From positions 1 to 64,000 of the forward strand of contig NZ_LGKG01000002.1 in NCBI RefSeq assembly GCF_001294335.1: DNA of 64,000 bases. The letters run 5' to 3'. The notes under the pieces were generated by a model that was given only the letters and a program-made list of their open reading frames with translations, ran no database searches and was not told the origin of the DNA. Shown in pieces: positions 46,028 to 55,245 of the stretch. This DNA is from Streptomyces chattanoogensis. Lineage in GTDB: Bacteria > Actinomycetota > Actinomycetes > Streptomycetales > Streptomycetaceae. How positions within the stretch are numbered: position 1 is the stretch's first letter; each line of letters starts with the position of its first letter. A program made the position numbers and the translations under genes.

Positions 46028-46215
46028 TAGGGTCCAGACAGGCACACCCGATTTCGTCGAAGCGGCGGATCACCGCCCGCGCGGTGTCCTCGTCCGTCTG
46101 GACCAGACGGGCGATCACCGGGATGCTGTTCCCGCCAGCACGAGGCCGGCAGCGTCACCGCCCGCCGGAACGGCACCGGAGGCGTGATGCCCCGCCGTAC
46201 GATCCGCTGCACGTC
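46028..46215 (-). mobile_element. IS630-family transposase N-terminal remnant
   Basis: Minus-strand sequence reads VPFRRAVTLPAS and then, after a one-base shift, NSIPVIARLVQTDEDTARAV and IRRFDEIGCACLD. This is the helix-turn-helix N-terminus of IS630-type transposases. The DDE domain is absent. Confidence 0.7.
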
Positions 46216-46322
46216 CGCCCCTCCTGCTCGCCCAATCGACGAACTCTGACCGTTGATGCCATACCCGGCAGGACCCGTGCCCGCCCCGTCGGTGTAGTCG
46301 GACGGAACGAGCACGGTCCCTG

Positions 46323-46391
46323 CTGTTCCTGCCTGTTCCTGCCTGTTCCTGTTGCCTGTTCCTGTTGCCTGTTCCGGTTGCCTGTTCTTGC
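46323..46391. repeat. Tandem repeat, 10- and 13-bp units
   Basis: Six units starting CTGTTCC: two of CTGTTCCTGC, two of CTGTTCCTGTTGC, one of CTGTTCCGGTTGC, one of CTGTTCTTGC. They end 17 bp past the lipase gene's 3' end. Confidence 0.9.
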
Positions 46392-46407
46392 CGTAGCCCG
46401 GCTGTGC

Positions 46408-47622
46408 TCAGTCAGGCAGCCGGTCGAGGACCCAGCGGCCGATCTGCTCCGTCATGAGGGCATGCGGGTCGTTGTCCGAGGACAGGAGGAAGTCGTCGAG
46501 CTCGGACTCCTCCGGCGGCAACTCGTCGATGTTGACGTACAGGTCCTCGTGCTGGTCGAGGTCGCGGACGGCGACCGCGCTGACGGAGGGCACGAAGCAC
46601 ACGGACCGGTGGGCCAGTTCGACGCTCTCACCGACATCGGAGAGTGCGTCGGCGATGATGCCGAACGATTCCAGCGTCCCGCCGGGCGCCCCGTCCAGCT
46701 CGGGGAAGCCGCCGGTGGTGATCGTGTGTGGCCCGCCGAGGACGCCGTTCAGTACGGCCACCTCCGCCTGGTCGCCCTGCGACTGGGCGAGGAAGTACGT
46801 GCCGTCGAAGAGCGGCCCGGCGCAGCTCAGCGTCTTCGCCCCCGCCCGCACACCATTGCCCACGCCGTCGCCGCGTCCGCTGGACACCCCGAGCAGACGC
46901 GGGATACGGGGCCACCAACCCACCCGCTGGAGCTGCTCCTTGAAATCGGTCCGCAGCGGGCTCTCCTGCGGAGTGCCTTTCAGACCGTCCAGGTACCGCC
47001 AGAGCATCTGCTGCGAGGCCGGGCTGCTGATCTGCCGCAGGTAGGTGTCGTCGACATCGGCGGTGTAGTGCGCGAACGCCTGCAGCCCGATCGGTACCCA
47101 CGCCCCCCGGTGCGGGCTGTCGAACGACACATAGACGCCGACCCGGTGGTCCATGCGCTGCATTTCCATCCTCGCCAGCGCGTAGCGGGTGACGATGCCG
47201 CCCATGCTGAACCCGCCGACGAGGAGCCGGGTGTCGCCGAGTTGCTCCGCAATGGTCCGCAGAATCGCGGCGGTCACCGTCTCGGCGTTGCGGAGGATCG
47301 ACTCACTGCGCTCGTCGAACCCGACGAGGACCAGCGTGCGCCCGTAGCGCCGCAGTTCGCTGATGAACGGGAAGCGGCCGTTCTCCAGCTCGCCCCAGAG
47401 CCAGTCGAAGTCGGTCGGCCCGAGATTGAACCCGTCGGCCAGGACGACAGGCCGGACCACACCCTTATGCCCCTCCCCGTAGTACACCCGGGCGCTGCCG
47501 CCCGGCAGCTGCCACACCTCGTCGGCCGGGGGCGCCTGCGAAGCCGCCGCCCCGCCCACCGGCGTCACCAGCCCGAACGCTCCGGCGGCTTTCCTGACCT
47601 TCTCGGTCTTGCTGTCGGCCAC
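46408..47622 (-). CDS. Alpha/beta-hydrolase, triacylglycerol-lipase-like
   Basis: A 404-aa protein with the lipase nucleophile elbow GGFSMGG (Ser139), an oxyanion-hole strand (VVLADGFNLGP) and a lid-like segment (SFDSPHRGAWVPIGLQ). No signal peptide is visible, so it may be cytoplasmic. Similarity is to PGAP1/LipB-like esterases. The catalytic Asp and His are not certain from sequence alone. The gene is preceded by GAAGGGACAG. Confidence 0.8.
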   Translation of the reverse strand: MADSKTEKVRKAAGAFGLVTPVGGAAASQAPPADEVWQLPGGSARVYYGEGHKGVVRPVVLADGFNLGPTDFDWLWGELENGRFPFISELRRYGRTLVLVGFDERSESILRNAETVTAAILRTIAEQLGDTRLLVGGFSMGGIVTRYALARMEMQRMDHRVGVYVSFDSPHRGAWVPIGLQAFAHYTADVDDTYLRQISSPASQQMLWRYLDGLKGTPQESPLRTDFKEQLQRVGWWPRIPRLLGVSSGRGDGVGNGVRAGAKTLSCAGPLFDGTYFLAQSQGDQAEVAVLNGVLGGPHTITTGGFPELDGAPGGTLESFGIIADALSDVGESVELAHRSVCFVPSVSAVAVRDLDQHEDLYVNIDELPPEESELDDFLLSSDNDPHALMTEQIGRWVLDRLPD

Positions 47623-48364
47623 GACTGTCCCTTCTCATGCTGCTGACAACAGCTCAAGGGACAGATGGACGGATGAATCAGTCTCTATACGCGTACTCTG
47701 CATAGATAGCTATATTGAGTGAACACACATCATTTTCGCCATAAATGAAAGTCACGAGGCGAAACTGGCCCTCGCGCGGGACCGGCGCACACGCCCGGCC
47801 CGGCAAGGTCTCGCCGAGATGGTGGCGGGCAGGAAGCCCGTCGCGGACTCGTCGCGCTTCGGGCCGTACTCCGGCATTCACGCGTGCACGAGGTCGACTC
47901 CCTCCCGTGGACCCACGTGTGTGCCGACCGGCGCGCCGCAGACAAGGGACTGCTCGGCGCTGACGTGGTGGAAGACCCGCGAGACCCCCTGAGCTCCACA
48001 GGCCCCGCCATCCACCCCAGGGCCGGGACCTCAACCCAGCCGAAGCCCTCTTCGGTGAGGAACGGGCGGCACAGGTCTACGGTTCACGGTGAACGTCATC
48101 CGGACCCGGGTGACACGGACACCGCCGATGCCCTCAAGCCGCTGCGGGACGATCACTTGATGCTGGCCCGCGCGATGCACTCCCCCACGGAGACCGGCTG
48201 CGCAGAGGGGCGACCCGGGATGTCTCTCCCCCCTGCTGACAGTCCCCTTGCCGGCCCTGACGCGGCCGTTGAGTGCTGTTGCCCCTTCGGGGCTTTCCGG
48301 GATACGGGTCCGAGTGGGGGTGGGTGCACTCTCTCAAGCCACGGCGGACCCGACCCGTCTTCTC
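47623..48364. other. Spacer with AT-rich promoter
   Basis: About 740 bp. 47675-47750 is AT-rich (CTATACGCGTACTCTGCATA, TAGCTATATTGAGTGAACAC) and probably holds the lipase promoter. The rest has no gene that I can defend. Frames such as WTHVCADRRAADKGLLGADV are short and start-less. Confidence 0.45.
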
Positions 48365-49144
48365 CTACTGAGCGGTCCAGCCGCCGTCGACGGTCAGGAG
48401 CGCGCCGGTGACGAAGGCGGCCGCGTCGGAGGCGAGGAAGGCTACGGCTTGTGCGACCTCCTCGGGGCGCCCGATGCGTCCCATCGGGTGGGCGGGGCCG
48501 AACGAGGCGAGCATCTCGCGGCCGTTGTCGACGACGCCCTCCATGATGTCGGTGTCGATGACCCCGGGGAGCACGGCGTTGGAGCGGATGCCCTTGGGGC
48601 CGCCCTCGATGGCCAGCACCCGGGTGATCTGGGCCAGGGCGCCCTTCGACGCGGCGTAGGCGGTCTGTGTCGCAAAGGCGACCAGCGACGAGACGGAGGC
48701 GATCGAGACGATCGCGCCGCCGCCACCGGCCTCCATGGCGCGAAACGCCTCCCGGGCCTGGACGAAGTTGCCGCAGGCGTTGACGCGCAGGATGTCGTCG
48801 AAGTCCTCGACGGTGGTCTCGGTGACCGGCTTGTTCAGGGTGCGGCCGGCGTTGTTGACCAGGATGTCGAGCGAGCCGAAGCGGCTGGTCGCCAGCGCCG
48901 CGGTGGCCCGGGCGAGGTCCTCGTCGGCGACGTCGCCGACGAGCGCGGCGATGTTGTCGGGGTCGTCGGCGGCGAGCTCCTCGACGGCCTCGGACCGGTC
49001 GGTGACGACGAGTCGGGCGCCGCGGTCGCGCAGGAGCACGGCGGTGGCGCGGCCGATGCCGCGGGCGGCTCCGGTCACGACAGCCACCCGTCCTGTCAGG
49101 TCCCATACCGCGGGGGCGGCAGGGCGGTGCGGGGATGTGGTCAT
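48365..49144 (-). CDS. Short-chain dehydrogenase/reductase
   Basis: A 259-aa FabG-like SDR with TGAARGIG (about 24-31), NNAG, Ser in SIASVSS, YAASKGALAQ, and the C-terminal TGALLTVDGG. It is the downstream partner of the SDR at 49221, separated by 76 bp of GGTGTC repeats, on the same strand. Both are probably controlled by the divergent MmyB-type regulator. Substrate unknown. Confidence 0.88.
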   Translation of the reverse strand: MTTSPHRPAAPAVWDLTGRVAVVTGAARGIGRATAVLLRDRGARLVVTDRSEAVEELAADDPDNIAALVGDVADEDLARATAALATSRFGSLDILVNNAGRTLNKPVTETTVEDFDDILRVNACGNFVQAREAFRAMEAGGGGAIVSIASVSSLVAFATQTAYAASKGALAQITRVLAIEGGPKGIRSNAVLPGVIDTDIMEGVVDNGREMLASFGPAHPMGRIGRPEEVAQAVAFLASDAAAFVTGALLTVDGGWTAQ

Positions 49145-49159
49145 GGGTTCTCCGGTCGG

Positions 49160-49221
49160 TGTCCGTTGGTGTCGGGGGGGTCCGTCGGTGTCCGTCGGTG
49201 TCGGGGGGTGTCGGGGGGTGT
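49160..49221. repeat. GGTGTC-rich imperfect tandem repeat
   Basis: Between two SDR genes, units of GGTGTCCGT and GGTGTCGGGGGG alternate imperfectly. The repeats occupy almost the whole intergenic gap. Confidence 0.75.
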
Positions 49222-49991
49222 CAGCGCTGGCGGGTGGGGCGTACGACGATCTCGTTGACGTCGACGTCGGACGGCTGCGCGAGGGCGTAGGAGACGGCGC
49301 CGGCGATGGCGTCGGGTCCGATCGCGTGGGCGCGGTAGGCGCGCATGGCCTCGGCGGCGCCGGCCTCGGTGATGGTGTCGGCGAGTTCGGAGTCGACCAC
49401 GCCGGGCGAGACCGTCGTGACCCGGATGAAGGGGGCGGACTCCCGGCGCAGGCCCTCGGTGATCGCCCAGGCCGCGTACTTCGTGGCGCAGTAGACGGCG
49501 CCGGTGGGCACGACCTCGTGGGCGCCGGTGCTGGCGACCGTGACGAAGTGGCCCGAGCCCTGCGTGGTGAAGACGGGCAGGGCCGCGGCGATGCCGTGCA
49601 GCAGGCCGCGGATGTTCACGTCGATCATCCGGTCCCACTCGTCGGCGAGCAGGGAGTCCAGCCGCGACAGCGGCATGACGCCGGCGTTGCCGATGAGGAC
49701 GTCGACGCGGCCGTGGCGCTCGCGGGCCCCCTGGACGAAGGCCGCGACGTCGGCGCGGTCCGTCACGTCGAGACGTACCGGCTGCAGGCCGCCGCCGGAG
49801 CGGGCGGCCGCCTCGGCCGTGTTCTGCGCAAGTTCCTGCAGGCGGTCGGTGCGGCGCGCGCCGGCCACCACGCGGTGTCCTTCTGCGACGAGTCGTGCGG
49901 CGACGGCCGCGCCGATACCGCTGCTGGCGCCGGTGACGAGGACGACCTTGCGGCCTGCCGGCTCGGCGCGTTCGGGGTGCTGTGTGGTCAT
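49221..49991 (-). CDS. Short-chain dehydrogenase/reductase
   Basis: A 256-aa SDR starting at Met 49991 (MTTQHPERAEPAGRKVVLVT). Motifs: TGASSGIG, GNAGVM (instead of NNAG), catalytic Ser in VASTGAH, Tyr/Lys in YCATKYAAW. The GNAG variant and an atypical C-terminal loop (DVDVNEIVVRPTRQR) place it in the cP1/YdfG-like branch. It is divergent from the MmyB-type regulator with a palindrome in between. Confidence 0.88.
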   Translation of the reverse strand: MTTQHPERAEPAGRKVVLVTGASSGIGAAVAARLVAEGHRVVAGARRTDRLQELAQNTAEAAARSGGGLQPVRLDVTDRADVAAFVQGARERHGRVDVLIGNAGVMPLSRLDSLLADEWDRMIDVNIRGLLHGIAAALPVFTTQGSGHFVTVASTGAHEVVPTGAVYCATKYAAWAITEGLRRESAPFIRVTTVSPGVVDSELADTITEAGAAEAMRAYRAHAIGPDAIAGAVSYALAQPSDVDVNEIVVRPTRQR

Positions 49992-50039
49992 GGCCTCGAG
50001 GCTGCCCCGGCCGCAGCGTCCGCAGGAGAGGCGGCGTCC

Positions 50040-50062
50040 TCCTGGGTGCAGCGCACCCAGGA
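50040..50062. promoter_or_regulatory. Palindrome in divergent promoter
   Basis: 10-bp arms around a 3-bp centre (TCCTGGGTGC-AGC-GCACCCAGGA) in the 103-bp gap between the SDR and the XRE-type regulator. It is the likely operator for that regulator and thus for both directions. Confidence 0.65.
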
Positions 50063-50093
50063 AGAGCGGCGGGCCCGGACCTAGCATGGCGGC

Positions 50094-50924
50094 ATGGCAC
50101 GCTCAGAGCTCGGCACCTACCTCACCGCCCGGCGCGCCGCCGTCACCCCGGCCGAGGTGAACCTCCCCGCGACCGGGTACCGGCGGGTGCCGGGGCTGCG
50201 GCGCGAGGAGGTGGCCCTGCTCGCCGGGGTCAGCGCCGACTACTACGTACGCCTGGAACAGGGCCGGGAGCGTACGCCCTCCGCGCAGGTGCTCGATGCC
50301 TTGGCCGCCGCCCTGCACCTGGACGAGGACGGCCGCGTGCACCTGTTCCGGCTCGCCGGACTCGGCCCGCGCGCCCGGGCGGCCGCCGTGCCGGACCGGG
50401 TGGAGCCGAGCCTGCTGGCGCTCATGGACGCCTGGCCGCACAACCCGGCCATCGTCTACAACCGCGCCTACGACGTCATCGCGTCCAACGCGATCGCCGA
50501 CGCGCTCTTCCACGGCTGGACGCACTCACGCAACCTCATGCATGTCGTGTTCACCGACACCGCCGCCCGCGCTTTCTACCGCGACTGGCACGACGTCGCC
50601 CGCAACGCCGTGGCCGGCTTCCGGCTCGGCCACGGCGCGGCCCCGGACGACCCGCGGGTACGGCAAGTGCTCACCGAACTGCTGGACAGCAGCCCGGAGT
50701 TCGCCGAACTGTGGGCCCGCCACGATGCCCGCGGCAAGGCACTGGAACGCAAGCACTTCGAGCACCGCGAGGTCGGACCACTGACACTGACCATGCAGAC
50801 CTTCGACGTCCGTTCCGCCCCGGGCCAGGAACTGGTCATCTACCACACCGAGCCGGCCTCACCCAGCAGCCAGGCACTCGCACTCCTCGGCTCACTGGCT
50901 GCGAGCACGCTCCGGGAGTCCTGA
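50094..50924 (+). CDS. MmyB-like XRE transcriptional regulator
   Basis: A 276-aa regulator: N-terminal HTH (GLRREEVALLAGVSADYYVR, then LEQGRERTPSAQVLDAL) and a C-terminal MmyB-type ligand-binding (PAS-like) domain (WPHNPAIVYNRAYDVIASNA). Proteins of this type bind fatty acids or related ligands in known cases and usually regulate a divergent SDR. That layout is present here. Confidence 0.92.
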   Translation: MARSELGTYLTARRAAVTPAEVNLPATGYRRVPGLRREEVALLAGVSADYYVRLEQGRERTPSAQVLDALAAALHLDEDGRVHLFRLAGLGPRARAAAVPDRVEPSLLALMDAWPHNPAIVYNRAYDVIASNAIADALFHGWTHSRNLMHVVFTDTAARAFYRDWHDVARNAVAGFRLGHGAAPDDPRVRQVLTELLDSSPEFAELWARHDARGKALERKHFEHREVGPLTLTMQTFDVRSAPGQELVIYHTEPASPSSQALALLGSLAASTLRES

Positions 50925-51199
50925 GCCGGCGCCGCAGCGCGCACGGCCTCGGGCCGTTCCTCCCTCGGAAGGGCTCCTGTCGATCGTCGTCACAACCGGC
51001 CCGAGGGCGAGACAGAGGGCGCAACTCTCCGTCCTGTGTCCGCAGGCTGACGGCTCTGACCAGCGCCCTCCTTGGCTCGCGCAGTTCCTCGCGCCCACTG
51101 TGGCCCCTCGGCCGCCCGACCTACTGATGACCGGATCCGTCCGCTGCCGGACCCGATGCGGCCTGTCCCCGCCCCGCCCGCGCCGCTCAGGATGGGGCC
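50925..51199. other. Spacer
   Basis: Between the regulator and the IstB chimera, about 275 bp with no gene or repeat recognised. Confidence 0.4.
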
Positions 51200-51685
51200 A
51201 TGACCCGAGCACTGATCGCCATCGATGCCCAGGAATCGTTCCGCGCCCGTCCGCTATGGACAACCACCTCCGACCTGAAGATCGCCGACAAGGTGAACGA
51301 GCTGGTCGAGGCCGCCGACGAGAAGCACCTGAACAAGACCATCGCCCGCTACGGGCGGGTTGATCTTTTGTGCATTGATGAGCTCGGCTACATGGAGCTG
51401 GACCGACACGGCGCCGAACTCCTGTTCCAGTTTCTGACCGAACGCGAGGAGAAGAACAGCGTCGCCATCGCCTCCAACGAGTCCTTTGGCGGCTGGACGA
51501 AGACGTTCACGGACCCACGGCTCTGCGCGGCCATCGTCGACCGGCTGACCTTCAACGGCACCATCATCGAGACCGGCACCGACTCCTACCCCGCCTGGCC
51601 AGTACCCGGGCACGAGGTGAGGAACCGGCGAAGGCCGGCTGACCTCTGCCGCTACCTCTCGGTGGTCAGCCTACATTTCGCCTGA
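51200..51685 (+). pseudogene. Chimera: isochorismatase N-terminus joined to IS21 IstB
   Basis: The frame starts MTRALIAIDAQESFRARPLW, the N-terminus of an isochorismatase-family hydrolase with its catalytic Asp, and after about 22 codons switches to the C-terminal half of an IstB ATPase: NELVEAADEKHLNKTIARYG, RVDLLCIDELGYMELDRHGA (Walker B), IASNESFGGWTKTFTDPRLC. It closes in unrelated residues at 51685. The Walker A part of IstB is missing. An IS21 element landed in the hydrolase gene and a deletion fused the two. Confidence 0.8.
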
Positions 51686-51706
51686 CCGTACTCGGGGGCG
51701 GGCGAC

Positions 51707-52540
51707 TCAATGGAAGGCGGCGACGTTCTCCGACACCCATTGGCTGAATGACCTGGCCGGAGAGCCGGTGATCCGTGAAACCGTGTCGCGCACCGTCAGC
51801 AGTTCCTCGTTGACGTCCCCGCCCGTCACATCGAGCACCGCATCCGCGGACTCGTCTCCCAAGAACGCGGCCATGTGACGGTGGGCCTCGGCACGGCTGA
51901 CCTCGGCGAACGGCACCTCCCGGCCCAGGGCTGCCGCGATGGCCTCCACCTGCTGTCGGGCCGTCACTCGTTCCGGACCGGTCAGGGCATAGGTCCGCCC
52001 CTGGTGACCGGCCTCGGTCAGTGAAATCCGCGCCACCGACGCAATGTCCGCGGGATGGATCGTGGGGAGCCCGGTGTCCGCATACGGCACGCGGACCGTT
52101 TGGTGCTCGCGGATTGACGCCGCCCACCACAGAGCGTTCGAGGCGAACTGCGTCGGCCGCATAATCGTCCAGGCCATGCCACTGTCCTTGAGCAGCCGTT
52201 CGACAGCCAGGTTCTCGCCGGCAGGGCCCAGATGCGGATGAGTCTGGACAGTGATGGACGACACCAGCACCACATGCTCCACACCTGCCTGCCGGGCAGC
52301 GTCGAGAATGTCAGCGTCTGAGCCCATCCGCGACACAAGGAACAGCGAGCGCACCCCGTCCAGCGCGGGCTTCAGCGAAGCCATTTGAGCGAAGTCACCC
52401 TCACTTGCCTCCACCCCCTCGGGGAAGGAGGCCCGTGCAGCGTCACGAGTGAGACCCCGCAGTGGCCCGGCACCGCACGCATGCAGCTCCTTCAGCAGAG
52501 CACTTCCTATGTTCCCGGTGGCTCCCGTCACGAGAATCAT
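51707..52540 (-). CDS. NmrA-like NAD(P)-binding oxidoreductase
   Basis: A 277-aa atypical SDR starting at Met 52540 (MILVTGATGNIGSALLKELH). The Rossmann motif TGATGNIG is intact, and the typical NmrA features follow (VSRMGSDADILDAARQAGV, MRPTQFASN, ALTGPERVTA). It resembles NAD(P)H-binding sensor or quinone reductase proteins (QorB/azoreductase-like). No partner gene is close, although the gene may be regulated from its own upstream region. Confidence 0.85.
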   Translation of the reverse strand: MILVTGATGNIGSALLKELHACGAGPLRGLTRDAARASFPEGVEASEGDFAQMASLKPALDGVRSLFLVSRMGSDADILDAARQAGVEHVVLVSSITVQTHPHLGPAGENLAVERLLKDSGMAWTIMRPTQFASNALWWAASIREHQTVRVPYADTGLPTIHPADIASVARISLTEAGHQGRTYALTGPERVTARQQVEAIAAALGREVPFAEVSRAEAHRHMAAFLGDESADAVLDVTGGDVNEELLTVRDTVSRITGSPARSFSQWVSENVAAFH

Positions 52541-52680
52541 GAGCGCCTTCTCCCATCGCCAGATGATCAACTGGATGAGACACTAGAACCTCAACCACAC
52601 TTGAGGTCAACGAGACCCCTGACGGGCGTCTGCCGCTGAGCGCGTTCATCCGTCCGCGTTCGCGGCCACGACAGTGCCGT

Positions 52681-52765
52681 CATTTCTCCTCAACATTTAC
52701 GAGCTGGTTGATCACCAACTGCCTCCGGAACCCGTCGACAAACGCTGTTCCTAGAGATGAACGAA
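52681..52765 (-). repeat. Dispersed element, copy B
   Basis: On the minus strand, 52701-52765 matches about 55 of 65 bases of 62307-62371, including TCCGGAGGCAGTTGGTGATC. It forms the end of the truncated lipoprotein frame below, which reads ISRNSVCRRVPEAVGDQPA against ISKNSVWRPAPEAVGDHLA in the other copy. Confidence 0.6.
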
Positions 52766-52884
52766 GCCAGACGCCTTCGGCTTGTGGTCGGCCCCTGGTT
52801 CCGCGGCCCCGCCGCGCACCCAGCCACCAGCACCAGCGTGGCCGTGGCTGACAGTGCAGAGGAGACCTTCAGGATCGAGCGCAT
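52690..52884 (-). pseudogene. Lipoprotein N-terminus ending in a dispersed repeat
   Basis: ATG 52884 after AAGGAGGGTCGA begins MRSILKVSSALSATATLVLV, then AGC, a clean lipoprotein signal with lipobox LVAGC. After about 35 codons the frame enters the dispersed element and stops at 52690. The mature protein is missing, so this is a truncated gene; the 64-residue product might still be made. Confidence 0.5.
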
Positions 52885-53505
52885 TCGACCCTCCTTATTC
52901 CGTGCCGCCGGACTCGACAATGCCCCGGGCGGCCCCGCGCACCGCGGCCGGGCATCCGGGAGGCGATCGACGGCCTGTGTGAACGAGAGGGACGGCTCCA
53001 CCTCCACGAGGCGGGCGATGCGCTCGCCGCGTAGTTGAGACAACGCGCGTTGTGCCGTGGCCGGTGCGACCTTCAGCCCGAGAGCGTGGTTGAACACCCA
53101 AGAGATACGCAGAGGCAGACGACAACGGCCGAGCCGAGCCCCACCTCTGTCGCGTGGACGCGCCACTGCACGTAGTGGTGGAGAAGACGTCGTTCTCTCG
53201 CTGCGCCCACTGAAGACGCAGGCGCGGTTGCCCATGACGAAGGTCCCTTCCTCGCATGAGGAAGGGACCTTGTGTGGAGCGCCCGGCAGGCCTTGCACCT
53301 GCATCTCCCACCGGTTGGTGGACGTCTTTCCTTGGACCACAGACGCACGACTTCCACCCGCTGCCTGCGGGCCGAAGCTGCACCATGATCATATCGGATC
53401 GGCGCGGTGTCGGCGCACACCCGAACGTGGCTCTGGCAAGAATTTCGTAGCCGGAGATCATCTCGGTGCGGTGGCCGGTCGGTCCGTGCAGTGGGCAGTC
53501 CGTAG
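52885..53505. other. Degenerate stretch with a strong hairpin
   Basis: About 620 bp. A minus frame (LGLKVAPATAQRALSQLRGE) looks like part of a GntR- or phage-type protein but has no start. A hairpin lies at 53240-53271. Nothing else is recognised. Confidence 0.4.
53240..53271. terminator. Perfect hairpin, probable terminator
   Basis: 14-bp arms AAGGTCCCTTCCTC and its reverse complement around a GCAT loop, with TTG after the plus-strand arm. This is one of the strongest stems in the window. No intact gene ends just before it, so it may have come with one of the neighbouring elements. Confidence 0.6.
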
Positions 53506-53740
53506 TTGTGTTCCGTTGAACTGTCGTGTCTTTTACCGCACTTGGTGTATGTGCTGGTGGTCTCGGTCGATGCCTCCGGTCCTGTCGTGGTGGTCCGGGC
53601 CTGTACGCGGTCCCGTGTCCCGGCGGGGTGTACAGGATGCGGCACGCTGAGCGAGTGGAGCCACAGCCGCTATGTGCGACACCTCGCCGACATCACGCTC
53701 GGTGGTCGGCCGGTCCGGATCGACTTGCGTGGGCGTTGGG
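53506..53740 (+). mobile_element. ISL3-family transposase N-terminal remnant
   Basis: The frame reads VVSVDASGPVVVVRACTRSR, VPAGCTGCGTLSEWSHSRYV, RHLADITLGGRPVRIDLRGR: the zinc-finger N-terminal domain of ISL3 transposases with its CxxC. It breaks off after GRW and joins IS5 sequence. Confidence 0.65.
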
Positions 53741-53915
53741 TTGGTCATCGTAGGGTGATCAACGGGATCCTCTCCCGGCAGCAGGCAGGGATGTCCTGGC
53801 GAGATCGCCTGCACCCTTCGGCCGGTGGAAGACTGTGTACGAGCGACACGGACGCTGGTCGGCCGACGGCACATGGGACAAGATCCTCGCGGCCCTTCGG
53901 TGCAGGACCGGCCAC
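53741..53915 (+). mobile_element. IS5-family transposase N-terminal remnant
   Basis: GHRRVINGILSRQQAGMSWRD followed, one frame over, by PFGRWKTVYERHGRWSADGT and WDKILAAL. This is the conserved N-terminal part of IS5-type transposases. A frameshift lies near 53818, and the element ends at about 53915. Confidence 0.75.
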
Positions 53916-54255
53916 CGACCAGCCGGTCCCGGGTGTCGGCGGTGACCCGGGCAAGACCGATGGTGGCGCTGCCCTACGTGGCGGTGGCGCCCACACTGGC
54001 AGGTGATGGCGCAGCAGAGCACCGGGATGCGCCCCCGCCGCGCCTCACGGCCTCCGAACAGCTCAGTCCCGGAGTCGGCCAAGGTCCAGTCGCGTTGCGC
54101 GGAGGCCCTCTGGAGCGCCGATGGTCAACTGCCCGGCACCGGATAATGGTGGTTTCCATGGTCGCAGGCGGTCAGTGCGCGCATGGCTGGCTGGCCGCGC
54201 ATGAACCCGGCTCCCCTCACCAGGCCCCTTGGAATCGGTCATCTACGCTGGCGCG
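53916..54255. other. Spacer, no gene recognised
   Basis: About 340 bp following the IS remnants; it contains the methyltransferase promoter at its right end. Confidence 0.4.
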
Positions 54256-55107
54256 GTGACTGATGACCAGGAGCGGGTGCAGCCGTCGGGAGTGTGGGCC
54301 ACGGCGGTGGGGGTGGCCAGGGTGCGGGCGCTGGAGACCGAGCGGGAGAACGCGCTGTTCCGCGACCCACTGGCACAGGCCTTCGCCACCGCCGGCGGCC
54401 TGTGGCCTTCCTCGCCCCCGCTGCCCGATGACGAGGCCTCGCGACGCCGCCGCCTGGCCGTGTCGTACTCCATCGTCATCAGGACGAAGTTCCTCGACGA
54501 CCTGTTGCAGCAGGCCTCCGCGTCCGGGGTCCGGCAGGTCGTGCTGCTCGGCGCCGGCATGGACAGCCGGGCCTTCCGGATCGACTGGCCCGAGGGCACC
54601 CGGCTGTTCGAGGTCGACACCGCCGCGCCACTGGACTTCAAGGCTTCGGTGCTGCGCCAGGAGCGGGCCGTCGCACGCTGCGAGCGGATCACCGTCGCGG
54701 TGGATCTGCGTGAGGACTGGCCAGGCGCGCTGGCCGCCGCAGGGCACGACCCGGCCGTGCCGACCGTGTGGATCGCCGAAGGACTGCTGATCTATCTGCC
54801 CGAGGACGCGGTGGAGCTACTGCTGGCCCGGATCAGCGCGCAGTCGGCGGCAGGCAGTTGGATGGGGCTGACGTTGGGCTCGCGCGGCGTGATCGAGCGC
54901 TTGGGCGCGGACGCCGCGCCGGGATCGGCGGCGTCCATGTGGGTCTCGGAGATGCCCGACGACCCGGTGGGCTGGCTGGCCGGGCACGGCTGGGAGGCCG
55001 ACAGCCACACCCTGCGCGAGCGTGCTGCCGCCTACGGCCGCCCGATCAGCACCCCGCCGCAGCGCGAGGAGCGGCCCGGCGGACTGATCTCGGCGGTCCG
55101 CCGGTAG
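54256..55107 (+). CDS. SAM-dependent methyltransferase, LCMT/TIGR00027-like
   Basis: A 283-aa class I methyltransferase starting at GTG 54256 (VTDDQERVQPSGVWATAVGV). The SAM motif is VVLLGAGMDSRAFRI, followed by LFEVDTAAPLDFKASVL, characteristic of leucine-carboxyl-methyltransferase-type (PPM/TIGR00027) enzymes that methylate carboxyl or hydroxyl groups. TVWIAEGLLIYLPED is the typical motif IV region. Substrate unknown; no biosynthetic genes adjoin it. Confidence 0.88.
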   Translation: MTDDQERVQPSGVWATAVGVARVRALETERENALFRDPLAQAFATAGGLWPSSPPLPDDEASRRRRLAVSYSIVIRTKFLDDLLQQASASGVRQVVLLGAGMDSRAFRIDWPEGTRLFEVDTAAPLDFKASVLRQERAVARCERITVAVDLREDWPGALAAAGHDPAVPTVWIAEGLLIYLPEDAVELLLARISAQSAAGSWMGLTLGSRGVIERLGADAAPGSAASMWVSEMPDDPVGWLAGHGWEADSHTLRERAAAYGRPISTPPQREERPGGLISAVRR

Positions 55108-55245
55108 AGCGCCCCCGGTTCCCTGGATGATCGGTCCCAAGGGGGCCTGATGAGTGGAGCCAACAGCTTCGCCGCCCGCCCCGCCGCGCGAGGGGCGGAG
55201 GCGGACGCAGCCCTTCTAGCGGGAGTTCTCACCCCGAGCCGCGGA

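Noticed and set aside
51254..51613. Minus-strand gene within the IstB chimera
   Set aside because: It is the antisense of conserved IstB sequence; no start site or motif supports it.
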